Assembly (NCBI RefSeq): GCF_034047335.1
Contig: NZ_CP139137.1
Span: 3,286,001 to 3,350,000, forward strand
Length of the DNA: 64,000 bases
Source of the DNA: Chryseobacterium sp. JJR-5R
GTDB taxonomy: Bacteria > Bacteroidota > Bacteroidia > Flavobacteriales > Weeksellaceae
Direction of reading: 5' to 3'
A program made the position numbers and the translations under genes. This document shows, one piece after another, positions 43,463-51,579 of the stretch (within the stretch, counting starts at the first letter, position 1; each line of letters opens with the position of its first letter). The notes beneath the pieces were generated by a model. That model was not told the DNA's origin. It did no database searches and saw only the letters and a program-made list of their open reading frames with translations.

Positions 43463-45271
43463 TCAATTGTCTTTAAAACTATTCACCAGCTTATCAAGGT
43501 TCAGGCTCCTTGCGGAAGCATCAAAAATTTCACGGTAGGTTCCGTTGAGCTGTACCAGTTCATCATGGGTGCCGTTTTCCACAACTCTTCCTTTTTTCAT
43601 TACATAAATGTTGTCGGCATCTAAAATCTGCGATAAGGAATGGGAGATCATAATTACCGTACGGCCTTCTTTTATGGCATCCAGGGAATTTTTAATCTGT
43701 TCCGTGGAAATGGCGTCGAGGCTTGCCGTAGGCTCATCCAGGAAAATAACCGGTGGATTTTTCAGGAACAGCCGGGCAATGGCAATCCGCTGCTGTTGTC
43801 CGCCGGAAAGCTGGGTTGCATCGTGCCGGTATTGGTCCGGAAGTTCCAGGATCTGCTCATGGAGATAGGCTTTTTTTGCAGCCTCCTCAATTTCCCTGAA
43901 ATCGGCATTCATATTGCCGTAACGGATGTTATCTTCAATGCTTCCCTGAAAAATATGGTTTTTCTGAAGCACCAGGCCCAGATCACTCCTCAGGAAGGTA
44001 TTATCAAAATTATTTAAATCCTGATCATCCAGCAAAATCTCTCCTGAATCCGGAAGATAAAATTTACACAACAGATTGATGACGGTAGATTTTCCGGCTC
44101 CGCTAAGGCCTACCAAAGCCGTAGTCTTCCCGTTCTCGATTTTCATAGAGACCTCATGCAAAGCGTGGGTCCCGTTAGGATAGGTAAAACTGACATTTTT
44201 AAGTTCAAAGTTCCCCTTGATATTTTTTTCTGTAAAAGTTCCGTTGGGCTCTTCTTCGTTATCGGCATTCAGAATATCGAAATATCCTTCGGCATAGATC
44301 ATTGCATCATTCATATCGTCATAAATCCGGTGCAGCTGGCGAATCGGCGCCGAGACATTGTTGAAGAGCATGAGGTGCAGCATGATGGCCCCGATGGTCA
44401 TCTGCTGATCCAGGACCAGGTAAACCGTGAGAAGGATAATCAGCACCACGCCGAACTGCTCGATAAAAGTTTTCAGTCCGTCATAAATAAAATTGGTCCG
44501 GCGGGTAAACATCTGGCTTCCCATCAGCTGCATCTGCAGGTCGTACTGCTTTTTTCCTTCAAACTTTTCGCGGACAAAACTTTTGATCACCATAATGGAA
44601 TTGATCAGGTTCAATAATCCAGAGGTTTTCTGCTCCCGCTGGTTCCTTAATGTTCTCCGCACGCCGCCCAGCTTTTTCGCCTGCAAAGAGCTGATGTAAA
44701 AATAAATGGGAACAATGATGGTAGAAACCATACCCACATACACATTCTGCATATACATGATCACCAGTGCAATGATTGAATTGGAAAACAGGGGCAGCAT
44801 ATCGATGAAAAAATTCTGCACCAGCCTTGTCAGGCTTTCTATGCCGCGGTCGATCCTGATCTGGAGCTTTCCGGATTCATGGTTTTCATCATTAAAATAC
44901 GCCACTCTGTAGGTAAGAATCTTATCAATGGCCGACTGTGCCAATACGGAGCTTACATTGATCCTGATTTTTTCGCCGTAAAATTTCTGTCCGAAATTAA
45001 TAAAGATATTCAACAGTTCTTTTCCGAGTAAAATGACGGAAATCAGCACCAACACATGGATGCCTTCAGACATCGGGTGCGGAAGATGGGTCAGGCTGGT
45101 TACCTCATCAACGGTATATTTCAGCACCAGCGGGTTAACCTGCGCAGCAAGCGCCCCTAAAAACGTAAGGAACAGCGTCCCGTAAATCATTAACCTGTAC
45201 GGCCGGATAAACGGAATAAGCTGTTTATAAATCCCGAATAAAGTAAGTGTTCTGTTGAAAGGCTTTGCCAT
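43463..45271 (-). CDS. ABC exporter, fused permease-ATPase
   Basis: I use the ATG at 45271 (MAKPFNRTLTLF); an ATG at 45298 adds nine residues. The N-terminal 320 residues contain six hydrophobic helices of a type I exporter. The ATPase domain has Walker A (GLSGAGKST), Q-loop QKNHIFQG, signature LSGGQQQRIAIARLF and Walker B VIFLDEPTASLD. These half-transporters usually work as homodimers and export lipids, peptides or drugs; the substrate cannot be told. It follows lptB by about 83 bases on the same strand. Confidence 0.9.
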   Translation of the reverse strand: MAKPFNRTLTLFGIYKQLIPFIRPYRLMIYGTLFLTFLGALAAQVNPLVLKYTVDEVTSLTHLPHPMSEGIHVLVLISVILLGKELLNIFINFGQKFYGEKIRINVSSVLAQSAIDKILTYRVAYFNDENHESGKLQIRIDRGIESLTRLVQNFFIDMLPLFSNSIIALVIMYMQNVYVGMVSTIIVPIYFYISSLQAKKLGGVRRTLRNQREQKTSGLLNLINSIMVIKSFVREKFEGKKQYDLQMQLMGSQMFTRRTNFIYDGLKTFIEQFGVVLIILLTVYLVLDQQMTIGAIMLHLMLFNNVSAPIRQLHRIYDDMNDAMIYAEGYFDILNADNEEEPNGTFTEKNIKGNFELKNVSFTYPNGTHALHEVSMKIENGKTTALVGLSGAGKSTVINLLCKFYLPDSGEILLDDQDLNNFDNTFLRSDLGLVLQKNHIFQGSIEDNIRYGNMNADFREIEEAAKKAYLHEQILELPDQYRHDATQLSGGQQQRIAIARLFLKNPPVIFLDEPTASLDAISTEQIKNSLDAIKEGRTVIMISHSLSQILDADNIYVMKKGRVVENGTHDELVQLNGTYREIFDASARSLNLDKLVNSFKDN

Positions 45272-45354
45272 AAGAATGGGTTTAACGGAAACACGCACCG
45301 TTTACTGGAGAAAAGGTACGTTTTATTCTGTTTTAAAGCAAATCTGCCTGTTAA

Positions 45355-46416
45355 TTATCCTTCGTAAATATAGGTGGTAAGGTAGTGAAGCTCAGGTGTA
45401 CCGGCTGCTTTTGATTCTGCTTCCGCCTGCTCTTTTGAATATTGGGAATTGATTTCCTTTTTCTGCAATACAAAAGAATTATTGGCGTTTTTATCAACCA
45501 CCTCATTGAAAATATGCTGGATTTCAGATTTTCCGAGCGAGGCAAAACTGATGTCCTCAAACCCGTAGATCAGTCTCAGGTCATCGAACTGCGTAAAATT
45601 TTCATCCACAAAATCCTGAAACCGGGCTTTGGAATCAAAGTTCCCGGCCCAGATGTTATAGCCATAGCTTTTCTTTTTCGGCTTGTCCAGGATACTCTGG
45701 TATACAAAGTTCTCGCCCAGATAGGCTTCCCTTACCTGAGGGTCATTCGCCAGTTCTTCCGGAAGGCCTTCTTTCAGGATCTTCCCTTCGAACATGATAT
45801 AGGTTTTATTGGTAATAGCCAGGGTCTGCTGAACATTATGGTCGGTAATTAAAATCCCTATATTTTTATCCACCAGGCTTCTTACGATTTTCTGGATATC
45901 TTCCACGGCAATCGGGTCTACCCCGGCAAAAGGCTCATCCAGAAGAATAAAACTCGGATCCGTAGCCAGGCACCGCGCAATTTCCGTTCTCCTCCTTTCT
46001 CCTCCCGACAAAAGGTCACCACGGTTTTTGCGGACATGCTGCAAAGAGAATTCTTCTACCAGCTCATCACATTTCATTTGTTGCTCCCGTTTTGAAAGCC
46101 TGGTCAGCTGCAGGACTCCCATGATATTTTCTTCCACCGAGAGTTTACGGAATACGGAAGCTTCCTGCGCCAGGTATCCGATTCCTTTCTGTGCCCTGCG
46201 GTACATGGCATCGGTAGTAATTTCCTGCTTATCCAGGAAAATTTTTCCGGAAGTCGGCTTAACCAATCCTACAATCATATAAAATGAAGTGGTTTTCCCT
46301 GCTCCGTTCGGGCCGAGCAAACCTACTATTTCGCCCTGCTGAACCTGCACAGACACACCCTTTACTACTTTTTTGGGACCGTATTCTTTGATTAAGTTTT
46401 CTCCGCGTAAAATCAT
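45355..46416 (-). CDS. lptB: LPS export ATPase LptB with C-terminal extension
   Basis: Residues 1-240 are a standard LptB: Walker A GPNGAGKT 35-42, signature LSGGERRR 136-143, Walker B FILLDEPF 156-163, switch His 193 (TDHN). LptB powers lipopolysaccharide extraction from the inner membrane with LptFG. Most LptB proteins end here (YLGENF). This one continues for about 113 residues: a linker, then YGYNIWAGNFDSKARFQDFV and IYGFEDISFAS, then a Lys/Glu-rich tail. The IWAGNF block resembles Imm22-type immunity domains to my eye; this is weak. The frame is intact. It is the first gene of a minus-strand run. Confidence 0.85.
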   Translation of the reverse strand: MILRGENLIKEYGPKKVVKGVSVQVQQGEIVGLLGPNGAGKTTSFYMIVGLVKPTSGKIFLDKQEITTDAMYRRAQKGIGYLAQEASVFRKLSVEENIMGVLQLTRLSKREQQMKCDELVEEFSLQHVRKNRGDLLSGGERRRTEIARCLATDPSFILLDEPFAGVDPIAVEDIQKIVRSLVDKNIGILITDHNVQQTLAITNKTYIMFEGKILKEGLPEELANDPQVREAYLGENFVYQSILDKPKKKSYGYNIWAGNFDSKARFQDFVDENFTQFDDLRLIYGFEDISFASLGKSEIQHIFNEVVDKNANNSFVLQKKEINSQYSKEQAEAESKAAGTPELHYLTTYIYEG

Positions 46417-46474
46417 AACAGCAAAGATAAAAATTTCTTAACAAGTTGATTAAGTTTAATCTATTTATAATGAT

Positions 46475-46482
46475 TAGTTTTG
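46475..46482 (+). promoter_or_regulatory. -7 box of the T9SS gene at 46496
   Basis: TAGTTTTG matches TAnnTTTG and lies 13 bases before the ATG, implying a very short leader. A TTG at 46446-46448 is somewhat too far upstream to be a perfect -33 element. Confidence 0.5.
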
Positions 46483-46495
46483 CAAAAAAATTACA

Positions 46496-47959
46496 ATGAG
46501 GCATATTTACTTTCTGTTTTTATTTTTAACTTCTTTGTCATTAACATCACAAACTTCCGAAGGCAATGTTTTATACGGAACTGCCGCTTTTGAAAATTTC
46601 GGAAAAAGCATAGGCATGGCAAATAATGGAGACCGTATAGCAGTAGGCATCCCGTCCAATAACGAACTGGGAAATCATTCGGGCAATATAAAAATTTATG
46701 ACTGGATCAACGGCGCATGGGTATTGACAGGAAATATCTACGGTCCTGCAAATTCTTATCTGGGAACAAATGTAAATATATCTGAAAACGGGAAAACGGT
46801 AATTGCGACAACAGATTATAATATAGGAACTGCCAGCCAGAATATCTGTGTATATGAACTTCAGAACAGTGCATGGAATATGACGTGGAATCTTATAAAT
46901 TACGGAAGCAGCAATCTTACTTTCGGCTCATATACAGGAGTTTCGGATGACGGAAATACAATTACCCATTCCAGCGTAAATATCGGCGGTACTTCAAACA
47001 GTGCAAACGGCAGAGTTTTTATTTTAAGAAAGATCAATAATGTCTGGACAGAAATCGGCTTGATTCAGGAAATGTCTTTAAATATCGGTAACGGTAATTA
47101 TTTCGGGCATACTACAAGGCTTTCTCCGGACGGAAATAAGATTTTCATCAGCGCACCGATAAGAGGATCCCTGTATTCCTATCAATATTCAAACGGACAA
47201 TGGACACAATACGGTGGTGAAATCCTTGAGGCTAACAATGGTTCCCTGCAATTCGGAAAATCTTTTTCTATCAATTCTACTGCTGACATACTTGCTGTCG
47301 GAAACACGTCTTACAATAATATGACTACAAAAAACGGAGCAGTAACATTCTATTCGCTTGTTAATGGAAGCTGGACGAAGAAAGGACAGATTACTGGTAT
47401 GGCAAGCCAGTTTATGGGAACTACCGTAAGCATCTCCGACAATAACCTGGTGGCCATTTCAAACAACACCAATAATCTGAATCAAAATGTTTCCGGAAGT
47501 CTAACAGTTTATAAATTTGATCTTACCAATCAGACCTTTACCAAGCTTGGCGCAACTTTAAATGCGGAATACCTTGACTACATGACCATCAACGACATTT
47601 CAAAAACATCTAATAAAGTGGTAACAGCAGGATACTATGCCAACAATCCTAACAATATAAGGACCGGGTATGTAAAAACATTCGGATATGACGCTTTTCT
47701 GAATACAAAAGATGTTTTTGCTGATAAGAAATCTGTAACCGTTTATCCCAACCCTACCAAAGGAAGAATATATTTCGATGATCTGGAAAATAAGATCAGC
47801 TCGGTAAAAGTATTTAATGCGAATCAGCAATTAATTTTAGAAAAGGAGATTAATGCTAACGAGAAAAGTCTGGACCTGCCTTCTGCCGCCACTCTGTGTT
47901 TTGTAACTTTTTACCTTAAGGATGCGACAACTCTGACTAAAAAAATCATTGTTCAGTAA
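46496..47959 (+). CDS. T9SS cargo protein with FG-GAP-like repeats
   Basis: A 487-residue protein. Signal peptide (ending SLTSQ), then beta-propeller-like repeats built of the pattern FGKSIGMANNGDRIAVGIPSN, LGTNVNISENGKTVIATTDY, FGHTTRLSPDGNKIFISAPI (calcium-binding integrin-like FG-GAP style). The last 75 residues are a type A sorting domain (VYPNPTKGRIYF ... TLTKKIIVQ). It should be delivered to the cell surface or medium. It is divergently transcribed from lptB with 79 bases between starts. Function beyond surface exposure is unknown. Confidence 0.85.
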   Translation: MRHIYFLFLFLTSLSLTSQTSEGNVLYGTAAFENFGKSIGMANNGDRIAVGIPSNNELGNHSGNIKIYDWINGAWVLTGNIYGPANSYLGTNVNISENGKTVIATTDYNIGTASQNICVYELQNSAWNMTWNLINYGSSNLTFGSYTGVSDDGNTITHSSVNIGGTSNSANGRVFILRKINNVWTEIGLIQEMSLNIGNGNYFGHTTRLSPDGNKIFISAPIRGSLYSYQYSNGQWTQYGGEILEANNGSLQFGKSFSINSTADILAVGNTSYNNMTTKNGAVTFYSLVNGSWTKKGQITGMASQFMGTTVSISDNNLVAISNNTNNLNQNVSGSLTVYKFDLTNQTFTKLGATLNAEYLDYMTINDISKTSNKVVTAGYYANNPNNIRTGYVKTFGYDAFLNTKDVFADKKSVTVYPNPTKGRIYFDDLENKISSVKVFNANQQLILEKEINANEKSLDLPSAATLCFVTFYLKDATTLTKKIIVQ

Positions 47960-48032
47960 AATTTAATTATACACTCACAAAAAGTATTTAATTTCCATAA
48001 TTTTATAATACCAATCAAAACATCATATTACT

Positions 48033-48761
48033 ATGGAAAACAATCAACAACTTACGGAACTTCTGGCGCTGGACCTGGGCATCGATATTATCAACCGCAG
48101 GCCTTGTGCCAAGGAAGTGTTTAAATGGCAGGACATGGATCTGCTTCCGCATTCTTCCACAGACACCATGCTGTGTGAAATTTATGAGTGGAACGGCAGG
48201 AACTGGCGCACTACCAACAATAACCTGATCGGCTATCTATTTTCGGGAGCACAGCTGAATACGGTAAAAGAACAGTTAATCAATATCCGGAAGTTTCCTG
48301 CCTTAATTCCTGATTTTGAATTCACAAAGGAAAACATGACGGAATTCGGGCTTTCACTGCCTTCGCTGTTCAATATCGGAGTGAACGGGAATATCAACAG
48401 TGCCAAAGCTTTTTCGGTACGGGTAAACGGGGTTACCAAATCCAGGATTACCAATATCGATTCGCCGGGTATTGAAATCCTGAGAAGCTATTCCGGATTC
48501 ACCCAGGACCAGTCCAGATCCTACAGGAAAAACATCAAGTTCAATTATCTGAGTGCCTCCTTATTTTATGCAGACAGTGTTGAAATCTATCTCGAGAAGG
48601 AATCCGGAGCGGGGATTGACGTAAGCTTTCAGACCGAAGATGTCGACGTAACGGCTAAAGTGGATACCGACACCAAAAAACATTTTGTTCTGAAATACAA
48701 AGGAAATCAGGCACCTTTTGCGGCAAAATTTACAAAGGGAAAGGATTTTAACATCATGTAA
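48033..48761 (+). CDS. Unknown 242-residue protein
   Basis: I do not recognise this protein. It has no signal peptide and no membrane helix. The N-terminal 60 residues contain DLGIDIINRRPCAKEVFKW; the middle is helical with FSGAQLNTVKEQLINIRKF. The second half is strongly beta (FNIGVNGNINSAKAFSVRV, ASLFYADSVEIYLEKE, VDVTAKVDTDT) with amphipathic strand spacing that could suit a pore former or a shell protein, which is speculation. It lies between a T9SS cargo gene (73 bases upstream) and a double-glycine peptide gene (80 bases downstream), all plus strand. Confidence 0.6.
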   Translation: MENNQQLTELLALDLGIDIINRRPCAKEVFKWQDMDLLPHSSTDTMLCEIYEWNGRNWRTTNNNLIGYLFSGAQLNTVKEQLINIRKFPALIPDFEFTKENMTEFGLSLPSLFNIGVNGNINSAKAFSVRVNGVTKSRITNIDSPGIEILRSYSGFTQDQSRSYRKNIKFNYLSASLFYADSVEIYLEKESGAGIDVSFQTEDVDVTAKVDTDTKKHFVLKYKGNQAPFAAKFTKGKDFNIM

Positions 48762-48841
48762 TTTAAAACATCATTAATATATTTATATCACGTGATAAAT
48801 TTTCATTACCTTAGACACTGTTAACCAAACACTTGTTTATC

Positions 48842-49024
48842 ATGAAAAAATTAACCAAAAAAGATCTGATGAAGATCGGCGGCGGAAATATCCGTCCGCC
48901 GGATGCCAACGGGAACTGCCAGCCGGGATGGTACCTGTGCCCGTCTGGTATCTGCGTCTATGACAAGGGCGGCCAGAATCCTATCGTACCTGGGTCTCCC
49001 CATTATAATGCATGTTTCGGATAG
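48842..49024 (+). CDS. Double-glycine leader bacteriocin-like peptide
   Basis: The start is the ATG at 48842; the upstream in-frame ATG at 48833 would spoil the leader. The leader MKKLTKKDLMKIGGG is the standard Bacteroidota double-glycine leader. The mature part is about 45 residues, starting NIRPPDANGNCQPGWYLC, then CPSGICVYDKGG and ending NACFG, with four to five Cys spaced as in other family members. It would be exported and trimmed after GG. Its leader is close to that of the peptide at 19602. No exporter is adjacent. It shares a bidirectional terminator with hemB. Confidence 0.8.
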   Translation: MKKLTKKDLMKIGGGNIRPPDANGNCQPGWYLCPSGICVYDKGGQNPIVPGSPHYNACFG

Positions 49025-49030
49025 GCGCTA

Positions 49031-49070
49031 AAAACAAATAACACCTCAGGCTGAGGTGTTATTTGTTTTT
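49031..49070. terminator. Bidirectional terminator
   Basis: A near-perfect long stem (AAAACAAATAACACCTCAG with its complement) and a T-run, between the converging peptide gene and hemB. Confidence 0.9.
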
Positions 49071-49082
49071 ATTTTTAATTAA

Positions 49083-50072
49083 TTATCTGTTTAAAAGAAT
49101 AGCCGCTTCTTTGGCAAAGTAAGTAAAGATCATATCTGCACCGGCTCTCTTGAAGCAGGTCAGGCTTTCAATAATCGTTTTGTCATTATCCAGCCAGCCG
49201 TTCTGCGCTGCTGCTTTTACCATGGCGTATTCCCCGCTTACATTATATACTGCGATCGGTAGGTCGATTGCCTCACGGACTTTGGAAACAATGTCCAGAT
49301 ACGGGAGCCCCGGTTTGATCATGATAATATCAGCGCCTTCTTCAATGTCTTTAAACACTTCATTAAGTGCTTCGCGTGAGTTATGAAAATCCATCTGATA
49401 GGTTTTTTTATCTTTCGGGATTTCCATGTCATCCTTCGGTGCGCTGTCCAGAGCGCTTCTGAACGGACCGTAAAAAGAGCTGGCGTATTTTGCGGCGTAA
49501 CTTAAAATCCCGACATCGGTAAATCCACTGTCTTCCAGTGCTTCACGGATTGTCTGCACCCTGCCGTCCATCATATCGCTGGGCGCTACAATATCGGCAC
49601 CGGCTTCTGCATGGGATACTGACATTCTGGCCAAGGCATCATTGGTGGCATCGTTCACAATTTTGCCGTTCTCAATAATTCCGTCGTGCCCGTAGATTGA
49701 ATACGGGTCTAAAGCAACATCCGGCATTACGATCATTTCCGGAACGGCATCTTTAATAGCCCGGATCGTATTCTGCATCAGCCCGTTCCTGTTCCATGCT
49801 TCTTTTCCGGTATTGTCTTTAAGGTCTTCAGACACTTTCATGTACAGGTTAACCGCTTTTACACCTAAGGAAAACAGCTCTTTGCATTCTTTAATGGTAA
49901 GATCTAAGCTCCTCCTGAAAATCCCGGGCATTGACGGGATGGGTTCTTCTTTGTTTTCGCCTTCCATGACGAATACAGGCATAACGAAATCGCTTGTGGT
50001 AAGGGTGCATTCTCTCACCAGGCTCCTGACGGATTCGTTAACCCTCAGCCTTCTGTTTCTTGAATGTATCAT
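49083..50072 (-). CDS. hemB: Porphobilinogen synthase (delta-aminolevulinate dehydratase)
   Basis: HemB joins two 5-aminolevulinate molecules to form porphobilinogen in haem biosynthesis, in the cytoplasm. I place the start at the ATG at 50072 (MIHSRNRRLRVNESVR), because the 24 residues from the upstream start are not conserved and overlap the promoter. The two active-site lysines are in the expected blocks: SYAAKYASSFYGPFRSAL and ADIIMIKPGLPYLD. PSDMMDGRVQTIREAL precedes the first. Length, about 329 residues, is normal. It is a single-gene transcript divergent from a small T9SS gene. Confidence 0.95.
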   Translation of the reverse strand: MIHSRNRRLRVNESVRSLVRECTLTTSDFVMPVFVMEGENKEEPIPSMPGIFRRSLDLTIKECKELFSLGVKAVNLYMKVSEDLKDNTGKEAWNRNGLMQNTIRAIKDAVPEMIVMPDVALDPYSIYGHDGIIENGKIVNDATNDALARMSVSHAEAGADIVAPSDMMDGRVQTIREALEDSGFTDVGILSYAAKYASSFYGPFRSALDSAPKDDMEIPKDKKTYQMDFHNSREALNEVFKDIEEGADIIMIKPGLPYLDIVSKVREAIDLPIAVYNVSGEYAMVKAAAQNGWLDNDKTIIESLTCFKRAGADMIFTYFAKEAAILLNR

Positions 50073-50104
50073 TGTTTGGAATACTTTTTGAATAAAATTT
50101 AATA

Positions 50105-50112
50105 CAAATTTA
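50105..50112 (-). promoter_or_regulatory. -7 box of hemB
   Basis: TAAATTTG on the minus strand, 33 bases upstream of the chosen ATG, consistent with that start. No clear -33 element is seen. Confidence 0.5.
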
Positions 50113-50134
50113 CTATAAGTTCTGTAATAAACTA

Positions 50135-50165
50135 TTGCGAGCAATTGCAGAATTGTTTAGTTTTG
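50135..50165 (+). promoter_or_regulatory. Promoter of the small T9SS gene
   Basis: TTG at 50135-50137, 20 bases, then TAGTTTTG at 50158-50165: the Bacteroidota -33/-7 arrangement with canonical spacing. The ATG lies 29 bases further on. Confidence 0.65.
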
Positions 50166-50194
50166 TTATAATATAGTTACGAAATTTTAATTTG

Positions 50195-50545
50195 ATGAAA
50201 AAACTTTTACTTTTATTTATATTTTTAGGCACTTTTGTTGGATTTTCCAGCAATATGAAGGCACAGATCAAAGAGCCCAGTTCGTTTTCTCATAAGTCTG
50301 ATGACGGGGTATTGGTTGCTTATCCTAATCCTGCCAGGGATTTTCTTATTATAAAAGCCAAAGAACCTAACCTGAAAGTTAAGAGTGTCACCTTCTACTC
50401 TATTCTGGGAACACAGGTAGCTAATTACTCCGTAAACATGAATTCCGGAGAAATCAATATCGAAAAACTTAAACCCGGAAAATACCTGATCCGGTATATT
50501 TTGAGCGACAACACGATAAAGGTCACTCAGATTGTAAAACAATAA
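50195..50545 (+). CDS. Minimal T9SS sorting-domain protein
   Basis: Start taken at the ATG at 50195 rather than the TTG just before it. A signal peptide (MKKLLLLFIFLGTFVGF ... MKAQ) is followed almost at once by a type A sorting domain (YPNPARDFLIIKAKEP, VTFYSILGTQVANYS, LKPGKYLIRYI). Only about 20 residues lie between them, so there is hardly a cargo. At 116 residues it is much smaller than usual T9SS cargo. It may be a surface-exposed regulator or a reservoir of sorting domain; function unknown. A terminator follows directly. Confidence 0.85.
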   Translation: MKKLLLLFIFLGTFVGFSSNMKAQIKEPSSFSHKSDDGVLVAYPNPARDFLIIKAKEPNLKVKSVTFYSILGTQVANYSVNMNSGEINIEKLKPGKYLIRYILSDNTIKVTQIVKQ

Positions 50546-50553
50546 TACACATC

Positions 50554-50580
50554 AAATCCTGATAATCATCAGGATTTTTT
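50554..50580 (+). terminator. Terminator of the small T9SS gene
   Basis: Stem AAATCCTGAT / ATCAGGATTT, loop AATC, then a run of T. Starts nine bases after the stop. Confidence 0.85.
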
Positions 50581-50655
50581 CTTTTGGCTCAGTTCTGTTT
50601 TAATATTTCCGTAACTTTCGGCACTTTATCTTACTAATAAGAAAAAACAATCTCA

Positions 50656-51579
50656 ATGCTAAAAGCCGAACATATCACAAAGACCTATAACGCAGGTAAA
50701 AAAATAGCTCTGGATGATTTCAGTATCCATGTGCCGAAAGCAAGCGTGTACGGCCTTTTGGGTCCTAACGGAGCCGGGAAGACTTCTTTTATCCGCATCA
50801 TCAACCAGATTACCCAGGCAGATTCCGGTGAGATTACCATCAACGGGCAAAAGCTTAACCCCAACCACATCAAAGACATTGGCTATATGCCGGAAGAAAG
50901 AGGCCTGTATAAAAACATGACGGTGGGCGACCAGCTTCTTTATTTCGGTGAACTGAAAGGCATGAGTAAAAACGATGCCCTGACAGAGGCCAAAAAGTGG
51001 TTTGACAAGCTTCACATCGATCAGTGGTGGAAGAAAAAGCTGTCTGAGCTCTCAAAAGGGATGGCCCAGAAAATCCAGTTTGTGGTTACGGTTCTCCACA
51101 GGCCCCATCTCCTGATTCTTGATGAACCCTTTTCAGGTTTCGACCCTGTTAATGCCAATCTGATCAAAGACCAGATTATTGAACTTAAAAATAACGGCAC
51201 TACCATTATTCTTTCAACGCACCGCATGGAAAGTGTGGAGGAAATGTGCGATTATGTTGCGCTGATCGACAATTCAAAAAAAATAATTGACGGCAGGGTT
51301 TTCGATGTACGGGAGAAATTCAAAAAAAATATTTTCGGGATTACCCTTTCGGAAATTGATGAAAATAATTTCGCTGATTTTAAAAACAAATATGAGCTTT
51401 TTAACCTGTCAACGGCTAACAACCTGGTTTCATTCGATGTTAAAAACAACACCAGCACCAATCAGAATCACATTATTTCAGATCTTATCCGGGTAGGGAA
51501 AGTACGGTCTTTTGATGAAAAAATCCCGAGTATGAACGAGGTATTTATTAATGCGGTAAGCAACAACTCTTCATTATGA
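50656..51579 (+). CDS. ABC transporter ATP-binding subunit (NatA-like)
   Basis: A 307-residue ATPase. Walker A GPNGAGKTS near residue 37, signature LSKGMAQKIQF (a common NatA-type variant of LSGG), Walker B LLILDEPFSGFDP, switch His in STHRME. After the ATPase comes about 90 residues of C-terminal extension typical of NatA/CcmA-like ATPases. It overlaps the permease gene by four bases (ATGA), so the two are a pair. The family exports ions, antibiotics or lipids; the substrate is unknown. Confidence 0.9.
   Translation: MLKAEHITKTYNAGKKIALDDFSIHVPKASVYGLLGPNGAGKTSFIRIINQITQADSGEITINGQKLNPNHIKDIGYMPEERGLYKNMTVGDQLLYFGELKGMSKNDALTEAKKWFDKLHIDQWWKKKLSELSKGMAQKIQFVVTVLHRPHLLILDEPFSGFDPVNANLIKDQIIELKNNGTTIILSTHRMESVEEMCDYVALIDNSKKIIDGRVFDVREKFKKNIFGITLSEIDENNFADFKNKYELFNLSTANNLVSFDVKNNTSTNQNHIISDLIRVGKVRSFDEKIPSMNEVFINAVSNNSSL

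Noticed and set aside
48033..48761. Gasdermin-like or other pore-forming protein
   Set aside because: Beta-rich second half is suggestive, but I see no defining motif, so it stays unknown.
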